In this document: positions 1-5,793 of the stretch, piece after piece | How the letters are laid out: each line of letters opens with the position of its first letter | How positions within the stretch are numbered: the first letter of the stretch is position 1 | The notes under the pieces: generated by a model | Seen by the model: only the letters and a program-made list of their open reading frames with translations | Databases searched by the model: none | What the model was told of the DNA's origin: nothing | Source of the DNA: JAGQTE01 sp964648005 | GTDB taxonomy: Bacteria > Actinomycetota > Acidimicrobiia > Acidimicrobiales > Acidimicrobilacustridaceae | Length of the DNA stretch: 5,793 nucleotides | Assembly: GCA_964648005.1 (NCBI GenBank) | Contig: CAZYKR010000272.1 | Location: 1-5,793, forward strand | Direction: 5' to 3' | Position numbers and translations under genes: made by a program

Positions 1-582
1 GGCGGGATCGGGTCGGGCAAGTCGACGGTGTCCGAGGCGTTGGCGCGGCGCGGCGCCGTCGTCATCGACGCCGATCGGATCACCCGCGAGCTCCAGGAGC
101 CGGGCCAGCCGGTCCTGGCGGCGATGATCGACCGGTTCGGGCCCGGCATCGTCCAGGCCGACGGCACGCTCGACCGCCAGGCGGTGGCCGACATCGTCTT
201 CCACGACGCCGACGCCCTCGCCGACCTCAACGCCATCGTGCATCCGGCGGTGGGTGCCGAGATCGCCCAACGGTTGGCGGCGCAGGTCGAGACCGACCAT
301 GTCGTCATCCTCGATGTGCCGTTGCTGGTCGAGTCCGGGCGCGACGACATGGCGGCGCTGATCGTCGTCGACACCGATCCGGAGGTCGCCGTCGAGCGGC
401 TCGTGCGCTTCCGGGGCCTCGGCGAGGCCGACGTCCGGGCACGCATCGCCCGTCAGGCCAGCCGCGAGGAGCGTCTGGCCCGTGCCGATCTGGTCATCGG
501 CAACGACGGCGACCGCGATGCCCTGGCCGCCGAGATCGATCGGGCCTGGGCGTGGATCGAGCAGCGTCGGGCCGAGGCCTGA
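1..582 (+). CDS. coaE: Dephospho-CoA kinase (5'-partial)
   Basis: This enzyme performs the last step of coenzyme A synthesis, ATP-dependent phosphorylation of the 3'-hydroxyl of dephospho-CoA, in the cytoplasm. The reading frame is open from base 1, so the start codon lies outside the window. The 193 visible residues begin inside the P-loop, GGIGSGKST (visible residues 1-9). The family is about 200 residues long, so only some 5-10 residues are missing. Other family signatures are VIDAD (21-25), the DGTLDR segment (about 54-59), the LN.IVHP motif (about 77-82), DVPLLVESG (105-113) and, near the C-terminus, QASREERLARADLVI. It ends at TGA 580-582. An in-frame GTG at 28 would remove the P-loop and is not the true start. 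Its stop lies 34 bp from the dprE1 stop, so the two genes are convergent. In M. tuberculosis, coaE likewise lies close to uvrB. Identification is very secure. Confidence 0.97.
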   Translation, partial: GGIGSGKSTVSEALARRGAVVIDADRITRELQEPGQPVLAAMIDRFGPGIVQADGTLDRQAVADIVFHDADALADLNAIVHPAVGAEIAQRLAAQVETDHVVILDVPLLVESGRDDMAALIVVDTDPEVAVERLVRFRGLGEADVRARIARQASREERLARADLVIGNDGDRDALAAEIDRAWAWIEQRRAEA

Positions 583-616
583 GCAGCGCCGGGGCCGCCC
601 GGTAGCCGGTGAGCGA

Positions 617-1987
617 TCAGACGAGCCCGAGACGACGGCCGAGGTCCGACCGCAGCCGCCGGTCCGGGTCGACCCGCTCGCGCACGGCGCGCCACTCGTC
701 GAGGCGCGGGTACATCACCTCGAGCAGATCGGCGCGCACGCGGCTGTCCTTGGCCAGGTAGGTGCGCCCGCCGCCGTCGACCGTGACCTCGTCGAGCTCG
801 TCGAGCAGGGCGGCGAGGCTCGGACGGCCGACGGGCACGTCCACCGAGAGCGTCCACCCGGCGGTGGGGAACGACAACATGCCGGCGTTGTTGGGTCCGA
901 ACCGCTTGAGCACGTTGACCAACGAGCTCGACCCGGTGACGGCGAGGCGCTCGACGATGCGCCGCAATCGATCCTCCTCGCCGAAGGGCAGCACGATCTG
1001 CCACTGCAAGAACCCGCGCGGTCCGTACACGCGGTTCCAGCCGCCGAGCATGTCGAGCGGGTGGAAGAAGGCGGGGATGCTCTGCAGCTCGCCCTCGCGA
1101 CGCACCGGTGCCTTGCGGAACCACAGCTCGTTGAACGCCTTGATCGTGAGCTTGTTGATGACGCCCGACGGGAACACGGGCGGCACGTCGACCAGCACCG
1201 GAGCGTCGTAGGCGAGCGGGTGGGCCTGGTCGGCTGCGGGCAGGTCGTCGACGGCGGCGAACCCGCCGCTGGTGAGGACCGAGCGGCCGAGGTTGCGACC
1301 CGTCGCCATCATGTCGATCCAGGCCACGGTGTAGTCGTAGCGGTCGTCGGTGTCGGCCATGACCTGCATGGTCTCGTCGAGGTCGCGCAGCCGGAAGGTG
1401 TCGACCCGCACCCGGCTGGAGGCGATCGGCGGGCAGCGGAAGGTGGCTTCGAGCACGATGCCGGTCAGGCCCATGCCGCCGGCCGTGGCCCAGAACAGGT
1501 CGGGGTCGCCCTCCGGGGTGACGGTGCGGACCGAGCCGTCGGCCATGGCGAGCTGCATCGACAGCACGTGGTCGCACCACGAGCCCTTCTTGTGGTGGTT
1601 CTTGCCGTGGATGTCCGAGGCGATGGCGCCGCCGACCGTCACGAAGCGCGTGCCGGGGGTGACGGGCACGAAGTAGCCGCGCGGCACCAGGCCCTGCAGG
1701 AGCCGGTCGATCGACACGCCGGCCGAGGCGGTGCAGATGCCGGTCGCCGGGTCGAGGCGGAACATCGTCGCGCCGGTGTCGTCGACGACGACGCCGCCGG
1801 CGTTCTGCGCCGCGTCGCCGTAGCAGCGGCCGAGGCCGCGGGCGATCACGCCGCGCGGTCCGGCGTCGGCCAGGGCGCCCAGGACGTCGTCGGGGTGGTG
1901 GGCCGCGACGACGTCCGCGCCGGTCGGCACGGTACGACCCCAGCCGCTGAGGGCTCGTCGTGGCCAGTCAGGCGAGGTAGACGCCAT
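617..1987 (-). CDS. dprE1: Decaprenylphosphoryl-beta-D-ribose 2'-oxidase (FAD-dependent)
   Basis: DprE1 oxidises C2' of decaprenylphosphoryl-ribose to the 2'-keto intermediate, the first half of its epimerisation to decaprenylphosphoryl-arabinose. The 456-residue protein (M. tuberculosis DprE1 is 461) aligns end to end with the mycobacterial enzyme as I recall it: GWGRT (15-19), the FAD-binding segment GLGRCYGD (51-58, Tyr56 = Tyr60), PGTRFVTVGGAIASDIHGKNHH (111-132, His127 = His132), FLQWQ (326-330, Gln328/330 = Gln334/336), Lys361 (= Lys367) and AKDSR with Lys413 (= essential Lys418). The C-terminal VDP..R..SDLGRRL is conserved. Three pocket residues differ: Phe308 for Tyr314, Thr379 for Asn385 and Ser381 for Cys387. 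I chose the ATG at 1987: it keeps the N-terminal GWGRT and gives the family length. The in-frame ATG at 2068 would add 27 unconserved residues inside ubiA, and the GTG at 1930 would delete GWGRT. No Shine-Dalgarno is visible, and the start overlaps the ubiA end by 20 bp, so translational coupling is likely. Confidence 0.95.
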   Translation of the reverse strand: MASTSPDWPRRALSGWGRTVPTGADVVAAHHPDDVLGALADAGPRGVIARGLGRCYGDAAQNAGGVVVDDTGATMFRLDPATGICTASAGVSIDRLLQGLVPRGYFVPVTPGTRFVTVGGAIASDIHGKNHHKKGSWCDHVLSMQLAMADGSVRTVTPEGDPDLFWATAGGMGLTGIVLEATFRCPPIASSRVRVDTFRLRDLDETMQVMADTDDRYDYTVAWIDMMATGRNLGRSVLTSGGFAAVDDLPAADQAHPLAYDAPVLVDVPPVFPSGVINKLTIKAFNELWFRKAPVRREGELQSIPAFFHPLDMLGGWNRVYGPRGFLQWQIVLPFGEEDRLRRIVERLAVTGSSSLVNVLKRFGPNNAGMLSFPTAGWTLSVDVPVGRPSLAALLDELDEVTVDGGGRTYLAKDSRVRADLLEVMYPRLDEWRAVRERVDPDRRLRSDLGRRLGLV

Positions 1988-2873
1988 AGCCGTAGATGAT
2001 GGCCCAGGCGAGGCCGGCAACCTGCAACGTGCGGTCGGCCAGCACCAGGCGTTCGGGCTCACCGCCACGTCCCTGGTCGATCAGCAGCGCGTAGCGCAGG
2101 ATGGCGATCGAGAACGGGACGATCGAGATCTCGAAGAACACGGTGGCGACGGTGTCCGACGATGCCGCCTGCGCCGCCGAGGCGAACGCCCACAGGGCGT
2201 AGCCGACGAGCACCACCGCCGTGCTCACGCCGCGCAGGAAGATCAGGTACGAGGTCGTGTACGCGCCCAGGGTCGCCCGGACCGCCGCCGCCTCCGCCTC
2301 GCCGAGCTCCGCCCGCTCGCCTTCGCGCTTGCCGGTGACCATCAGCAGGGCACCGAAGCTGGCGACGATGAAGAACCACTCCGAGATCGGCAGGCCGGTG
2401 GCGGTGGCGCCGGCGATGGCGCGCAGCACGAACCCGGCGGCGACGGCGACGATGTCGAGGATCGGCTGGTGCTTGAGCCACAAGGTGTAGGCGGTGGTCA
2501 GCGCCAGGTAGCTGACCACGGTGACTGCCAGGTCCACCTCGATCAGCGCCGCCAGCGCCAGCGAGGCCACGAGCAGCACGGCGGCCACGACGCGCGCCGT
2601 GCCCACCGACAGCTCGCTGGCGGCGATCGGCCGGTTGCGCTTGACGGGGTGGCGGCGGTCGGCCTCGACGTCGCCCGCGTCGTTGAGGAGGTACGTGGCG
2701 CTGGCGGCCATGCAGAACGCCACGAAGGCGCCGATCGTGTCGCGCAGCACGACGAGGTCGGTGATCTCGCCGGCGGCGACCGGCACCGCGAACACCAGGA
2801 CGTTCTTCGACCACTGCAAGGGCCGCATGGCGGCGAGCAGCGCCACGGCGGGGGAGCGTCCGGTGCGGGGCAT
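1968..2873 (-). CDS. ubiA: Decaprenyl-phosphate phosphoribosyltransferase (DPPR synthase, UbiA family)
   Basis: This integral membrane prenyltransferase would transfer phosphoribose from PRPP to decaprenyl phosphate, the committed step to the arabinose donor DPA. The 301-residue product nearly matches the 302 residues of M. tuberculosis Rv3806c. The protein is very hydrophobic, with about eight or nine probable membrane segments. After an N-terminal MRPLQWSKN segment (16-24) comes the first aspartate motif NDAGDVEADRRHP (64-76, Asp65/Asp68/Asp72), followed by KRNRPIAA (78-85). This D..D...DR.HP.K.RPIA form is typical of the DPPR-synthase branch. The second motif region is Y129 TLWLK (to Lys134), then DIVAVAAGFVLRAIAG (140-155), and GKREGER lies in a later loop. 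The ATG at 2873 fits the family length. It falls 5 nt beyond the dprE2 stop, with no obvious Shine-Dalgarno, which suggests coupling. The frame stays open far upstream, but that stretch runs antiparallel to nothing conserved and overlaps dprE2. Placement between dprE2 and dprE1 supports this role over other UbiA functions. The polyprenyl length used is not visible in sequence. Confidence 0.93.
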   Translation of the reverse strand: MPRTGRSPAVALLAAMRPLQWSKNVLVFAVPVAAGEITDLVVLRDTIGAFVAFCMAASATYLLNDAGDVEADRRHPVKRNRPIAASELSVGTARVVAAVLLVASLALAALIEVDLAVTVVSYLALTTAYTLWLKHQPILDIVAVAAGFVLRAIAGATATGLPISEWFFIVASFGALLMVTGKREGERAELGEAEAAAVRATLGAYTTSYLIFLRGVSTAVVLVGYALWAFASAAQAASSDTVATVFFEISIVPFSIAILRYALLIDQGRGGEPERLVLADRTLQVAGLAWAIIYGYGVYLA

Positions 2874-2878
2874 GCCGA

Positions 2879-3643
2879 TCAGCGAGCGGAGATGATCCGC
2901 CACACAGGCCGGGGCAGGTGGCGCATCACGGCGAAGACGACGCGCAGGATGCCCGGGGCCCACACGGTGTGGCGGCGCTGCCCGAGCCCCTTGGCCACAG
3001 CCTCGGCGACGACCTCGGGGGTGGTCGAGAACGGTTGGGCGGCCATGCCCTCGGTCATGCGGGTGTGCACGAAGCCGGGCCGCACGACCATGACCCGGGC
3101 GCCGGAGCCCTCCAGGGCATCGCCGAGTCCCTGGGCGAAGGCGTCGAGCCCGGCCTTGGACGACCCGTACACGTAGTTGGTCTGCCGGGGCCGCTCGGCG
3201 GCGACCGACGACAGGACGCACAGCGTGCCGTGGCCCTGGGCGCGCAGACGGGCGGCCGTGGCGAGGCCGCTGGTGACCGCCGCCGTGTAGTTGACGGTGA
3301 CGGCCCGGCCGGCGGCGACCGGGTCGGCGTCGAAGTCGGCCTGATCGCCGAGCACCCCGAAGGCCACGAGGACGAGGTCGATGTCGTCTCCGGCGTCGAA
3401 GATCTCGTCGATCACCGCCGGGAGCGCCTCGGGTGCGGCGGCGTCGAAGGCCACGGTCGTCACGTCGTCGATGCCGGCCCGGGCGAGGCGCTCGACGGCC
3501 GGCGCGGCGGCGTGCGGGTCGCGCACGGCGAGCACGGCGGACCGGCAGCGATCGCGGGCGAGGCGCTCGAGCACCGCCAGCGCGATCTCGGAGGTGCCGC
3601 CCAGCACGAGCGCACGCTGCACGCTCCCGAGCGCGTCTTCCAT
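2879..3643 (-). CDS. dprE2: Decaprenylphosphoryl-2-keto-ribose reductase (SDR family)
   Basis: DprE2 is the NAD(P)H-dependent partner of DprE1. It reduces the 2'-keto intermediate to decaprenylphosphoryl-D-arabinose. The product has 254 residues, the same length as M. tuberculosis DprE2 (Rv3791). It has the classical short-chain dehydrogenase layout with a family-typical variant of the glycine motif, LGGTSEIALAV (14-24), then VAFGVLGD (93-100), NYTAAV (118-123), the catalytic serine in LSS (144-146, Ser146 likely) and YGSSK (159-163, Tyr159 and Lys163). RPGFVHTRM follows at about 194-202, and the C-terminal WAPG..R.V...MRHLPR.VWR resembles the mycobacterial protein. It is the first gene of the three-gene operon. 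The ATG at 3643 has a strong GAGGAGG ribosome-binding site 5 nt upstream, which fixes the start. Confidence is high because both the specific motifs and the dprE1/ubiA neighbours agree. Confidence 0.95.
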   Translation of the reverse strand: MEDALGSVQRALVLGGTSEIALAVLERLARDRCRSAVLAVRDPHAAAPAVERLARAGIDDVTTVAFDAAAPEALPAVIDEIFDAGDDIDLVLVAFGVLGDQADFDADPVAAGRAVTVNYTAAVTSGLATAARLRAQGHGTLCVLSSVAAERPRQTNYVYGSSKAGLDAFAQGLGDALEGSGARVMVVRPGFVHTRMTEGMAAQPFSTTPEVVAEAVAKGLGQRRHTVWAPGILRVVFAVMRHLPRPVWRIISAR

Positions 3644-3648
3644 GGTGT

Positions 3649-3655
3649 CCTCCTC
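3649..3655 (-). promoter_or_regulatory. Ribosome-binding site of dprE2
   Basis: On the minus strand GAGGAGG lies 5 nt before the ATG at 3643, close to the ideal anti-Shine-Dalgarno complement. It is the only strong ribosome-binding site in the operon. Neither ubiA nor dprE1 has one, consistent with ribosomes loading at dprE2 and re-initiating downstream. Confidence 0.8.
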
Positions 3656-3673
3656 GCTGGCCAGGGCGGCCCG

Positions 3674-3679
3674 ACGATA
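3674..3679 (-). promoter_or_regulatory. Candidate -10 element for the dprE2-ubiA-dprE1 operon
   Basis: The minus strand reads TATCGT, matching the actinobacterial TANNNT -10 consensus. It lies about 30 nt upstream of the dprE2 ATG. It would place the transcription start near 3667 and give a short leader of roughly 20-25 nt containing the GAGGAGG site. No convincing -35 hexamer is found 16-18 bp upstream. This is a positional inference only. Confidence 0.4.
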
Positions 3680-3692
3680 GTGGCTGCGCCAC
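3680..3692. repeat. Inverted repeat GTGGC-N3-GCCAC
   Basis: A perfect 5-bp inverted repeat (GTGGC 3680-3684, GCCAC 3688-3692) with a 3-bp centre lies in the divergent intergenic region. It directly abuts the candidate -10 of the dprE2 operon, a position where a repressor could block RNA polymerase. Short GC-rich palindromes are common by chance in such DNA, so an operator role is only a hypothesis. Confidence 0.3.
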
Positions 3693-3699
3693 GTCCCGA

Positions 3700-3713
3700 G
3701 CCGCTTCGGCGGC
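3700..3713. repeat. Inverted repeat GCCGC-TTCG-GCGGC
   Basis: A perfect 5-bp inverted repeat surrounds TTCG. On plus-strand RNA it would form a GCCGC stem closed by C-G around a UUCG loop, the unusually stable C(UUCG)G tetraloop. It sits near the -35 side of the dprE2 candidate promoter and about 40 bp before the uvrB start. There is no T-run, so a standard intrinsic terminator is unlikely. Confidence 0.3.
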
Positions 3714-3740
3714 CCCGGCGACGTTGTCAGGGGGCGTCGG

Positions 3741-3746
3741 TAGGCT
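3741..3746 (+). promoter_or_regulatory. Candidate -10 for leaderless uvrB transcript
   Basis: TAGGCT fits the TANNNT -10 consensus and ends 7 nt before the uvrB GTG. That is the spacing expected when transcription begins on or next to the start codon. No proper Shine-Dalgarno precedes the GTG, and leaderless mRNAs are common in actinobacteria. No -35 hexamer stands out at 17 bp; TTGTCA at 3724-3729 is only 11 bp away, too close. Confidence 0.45.
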
Positions 3747-3753
3747 GCGGCCC

Positions 3754-5778
3754 GTGCCGCCGTTCGAGGTCGTCTCCGAATTCACCGCCGCGGGCGATCA
3801 GCCCACCGCCATCGCCGAGCTGACCGAGGGGCTCTCGGGCGGCGAGCGGTTCCAGACGCTGCTCGGCATCACCGGATCGGGCAAGAGCGCCACCATCGCC
3901 TGGACCATCGAGCAGGTGCAGCGCCCGACTCTGGTCATCGCCCCCAACAAGTCGCTGGCGGCGCAGCTGGCCAACGAGTTCCGCGAGTTCTTCCCCAACA
4001 ACGCCGTCGAGTACTTCGTCTCGTACTACGACTACTACCAGCCCGAGGCGTACATGCCCTCGAGCGACACCTACATCGAGAAGGACTCGTCGGTGAACGA
4101 CGAGATCGACCGCCTGCGCCACTCGGCGACGGCCGCGCTGCTGACCCGGCGTGACGTCATCGTCGTGGCGTCGGTGTCGTGCATCTACGGCCTCGGCGCC
4201 CCCGACGAGTACCGCGACCAGCTGCTCGTCGTGCGCGTCGGCGAGGAGCACGACCAGCGCTCCATCCTGCGCCGCCTGGTCGACATGCAGTACGAGCGCA
4301 ACGACATGAACCTCGTGCGCGGCAAGTTCCGGGTGCGCGGCGACACCATCGAGATCCACCCGGCCTACGAGGAGACGGCCATCCGCATCGAGCTCTTCGG
4401 TGACGAGATCGAGGCCATCACCGTCGTCGACCCGCTCACCGGCGAGAAGGTGCGAAGCGACGACGAGCTCATCCTGTTCCCGGCCACGCACTACGTGGCC
4501 GGCGACGAACGGATGCGGCGCGCCATCGGCACCATCGAGACCGAGCTGCAGGAGCGCCTCGCCGAGCTGGAAGGCCAGCAGAAGCTGCTCGAGGCGCAGC
4601 GGCTGCGCATGCGCACCCAGTACGACCTCGAGATGATGCAGGAGATGGGGTACTGCAACGGCATCGAGAACTACTCGCGCCACATCGACGGGCGTGATGC
4701 GGGTGAGGCGCCGTACACCCTGCTCGACTACTTCCCCGACGACTTCGTGGTCGTCATCGACGAGTCCCATGTCGCCGTCCCGCAGCTGCACGGCCAGTTC
4801 GAGGGTGACCGCAGCCGCAAGGCGACCCTGGTCGAGCACGGCTTCCGGCTGCCGTCGGCCGCCGACAACCGACCGCTGCGCTTCGACGAGTTCATGCAGC
4901 GCGTCGGTCAGGTGGTGTTCCTGTCGGCCACGCCGGGGGCGTACGAGCTCGAGCAGTCCAGCCGCGTGGTGGAGCAGATCGTGCGTCCGACCGGGCTCAC
5001 CGACCCCGAGGTCATCGTCAAGCCCACCAAGGGGCAGATCGACGACCTCCTCGAGCAGATCCGGGCGCGCACCGAGATCGACCAGCGCGTGCTGGTCACG
5101 ACGCTCACCAAGAAGATGGCCGAAGACCTCACCGACTACCTGCTCGAACTCGGCGTACGGGTCCGCTACCTGCACTCGGAGATCGACACGCTCGAACGCA
5201 TCGAGATCCTGCGCGACCTGCGTCTCGGCGAGTTCGACGTGCTCGTCGGCATCAACCTGCTGCGCGAGGGCCTCGACCTACCCGAGGTGGCGCTCGTCGC
5301 CATCCTCGACGCCGACAAGGAAGGGTTCCTGCGGTCGGAGACCTCGCTCATCCAGACGATCGGTCGCGCCGCCCGCAACGTCGACGGTCAGGTCGTGATG
5401 TACGCCGACACCGTCACCGACTCCATGCAGAAGGCCATCAGCGAGACGAACCGTCGCCGGGGCCTCCAGGAGGCCTACAACGCCGAGCACGGCATCGACC
5501 CGCAGACGATCCGCAAGGCGGTCACCGACATCCTCGCCCAGCTGCGCGGCACCTCGTCCGCCCCGGTGCCCGGCGGTGATCGGCGCTCGCGTCGGCGCGA
5601 CAAGCGCCGCAGCGACCTGGCCGAACTGCCGCATGAGGACATCGGTCGGCTCATCCAGACACTCGAGCAGGAGATGCACGAGGCGGCGGGCGACCTTCGC
5701 TACGAGTACGCCGCCAAGCTGCGCGACGAGATCAACGAGTTGCGGCGCGAGCTGCGCGAGGTCGGCGCCGCCGGCTGA
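3754..5778 (+). CDS. uvrB: Excinuclease ABC subunit B (UvrB)
   Basis: UvrB is the damage-verifying helicase-like subunit of UvrABC nucleotide excision repair. UvrA loads it at lesions, where it recruits UvrC. The 674-residue product is full length (M. tuberculosis 698, E. coli about 673). Visible in order are GDQP (14-17), Walker A GITGSGKS (38-45), the damage-probing beta-hairpin YYDYYQPEAY (91-100), the Walker B-type DESH (336-339), SATPG (391-395), INLLREGLDLPE (500-511) and QTIGRAARN (534-542). A basic linker rich in Arg/Lys follows at about 610-620, then a C-terminal UVR motif at about 629-668 that would contact UvrC. The start is GTG 3754: the protein then begins PPFEVVSEF, matching family N-termini. 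No ATG, GTG or TTG lies in frame just upstream, although the frame stays open into the dprE2 antisense. A complete stop TGA is at 5776-5778. It is divergent from dprE2 across 110 bp. Confidence 0.98.
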   Translation: MPPFEVVSEFTAAGDQPTAIAELTEGLSGGERFQTLLGITGSGKSATIAWTIEQVQRPTLVIAPNKSLAAQLANEFREFFPNNAVEYFVSYYDYYQPEAYMPSSDTYIEKDSSVNDEIDRLRHSATAALLTRRDVIVVASVSCIYGLGAPDEYRDQLLVVRVGEEHDQRSILRRLVDMQYERNDMNLVRGKFRVRGDTIEIHPAYEETAIRIELFGDEIEAITVVDPLTGEKVRSDDELILFPATHYVAGDERMRRAIGTIETELQERLAELEGQQKLLEAQRLRMRTQYDLEMMQEMGYCNGIENYSRHIDGRDAGEAPYTLLDYFPDDFVVVIDESHVAVPQLHGQFEGDRSRKATLVEHGFRLPSAADNRPLRFDEFMQRVGQVVFLSATPGAYELEQSSRVVEQIVRPTGLTDPEVIVKPTKGQIDDLLEQIRARTEIDQRVLVTTLTKKMAEDLTDYLLELGVRVRYLHSEIDTLERIEILRDLRLGEFDVLVGINLLREGLDLPEVALVAILDADKEGFLRSETSLIQTIGRAARNVDGQVVMYADTVTDSMQKAISETNRRRGLQEAYNAEHGIDPQTIRKAVTDILAQLRGTSSAPVPGGDRRSRRRDKRRSDLAELPHEDIGRLIQTLEQEMHEAAGDLRYEYAAKLRDEINELRRELREVGAAG

Positions 5779-5793
5779 GCGAACGCCGCGCCG

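Noticed and set aside
589..602. Possible bidirectional terminator between the convergent coaE and dprE1 stops: CCGGG-GCCG-CCCGG stem-loop.
   Set aside because: The stem is only 5 bp (6 with a G-U pair) and there is no T-run on either strand. Such GC stems are expected by chance here, although the position is the right one for a terminator.
482..1999. Long plus-strand open frame opposite dprE1 (505 codons).
   Set aside because: It overlaps the end of coaE and all of dprE1 and has no family motifs. It is explained by third-position GC bias in the real minus-strand gene.
1988..2068. N-terminal extension of dprE1 starting at the ATG at 2068.
   Set aside because: The extra 27 residues overlap the ubiA C-terminus, show no similarity to known DprE1 N-termini and exceed the family length. 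The ATG at 1987 fits better.
3752..3767. Possible actinobacterial LexA (SOS) box at the uvrB start, prompted by GTTCGA at 3762-3767.
   Set aside because: Only one half-site is present. The positions for the partner TCGAAC half read CCGTGC, and GTTCGA lies inside codons of the conserved PFEV N-terminus.
2918..3823. Plus-strand open frame opposite dprE2 that runs into the uvrB start.
   Set aside because: Its composition is low-complexity Gly/Ala/Arg/His, with no motif. The strong dprE2 signatures on the other strand explain it.
3727..5175. Long open frame on the minus strand opposite uvrB (482 codons).
   Set aside because: It has no recognisable domain and a repetitive Val/Leu/Asp/Gly/His composition. 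It is the usual antisense shadow of a high-GC gene, and it runs over the divergent promoter region.

Overview
The window is a piece of high-GC chromosome, roughly 70% G+C by eye with strong G/C third-position bias. It comes from an actinobacterium. The protein sequences resemble mycobacterial homologues recalled from memory but are clearly divergent. Together with a decaprenylphosphoryl-arabinose (DPA) gene set outside the usual mycobacterial context, this suggests a deep-branching lineage such as Acidimicrobiia (Iamia/Ilumatobacter-like). The phylum-level inference is firm; the class-level one is a guess. Every gene looks intact. There is no RNA gene, CRISPR array or mobile element, and no gene-free stretch longer than about 110 bp.

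Layout: (1) 1-582, plus strand, dephospho-CoA kinase coaE, missing only its first few codons at the window edge. (2) 617-3643, minus strand, a tightly packed three-gene operon transcribed dprE2 -> ubiA-type DPPR synthase -> dprE1. The ubiA start lies 5 nt after the dprE2 stop, and dprE1 overlaps the ubiA end by 20 bp. (3) 3644-3753, a 110-bp divergent intergenic region. It holds a clear ribosome-binding site and a candidate -10 for the operon, a candidate leaderless promoter for uvrB, and two short inverted repeats. (4) 3754-5778, plus strand, complete excinuclease subunit uvrB.

The three minus-strand genes encode most of one pathway. DPPR synthase joins PRPP to decaprenyl phosphate. After a dephosphorylation whose enzyme is not here, DprE1 oxidises and DprE2 reduces C2' of decaprenylphosphoryl-ribose to give DPA, the arabinose donor for cell-wall arabinan. 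coaE and uvrB are housekeeping genes close to each other in other actinobacteria (Rv1631 and Rv1633 in M. tuberculosis, separated by one gene). The DPA operon therefore sits as a block between them. The most noteworthy detail is in DprE1: serine replaces the cysteine (Cys387 in M. tuberculosis) that benzothiazinones modify covalently, and two other inhibitor-pocket positions also differ. I see no evidence of an undescribed defence, mobile or RNA system.
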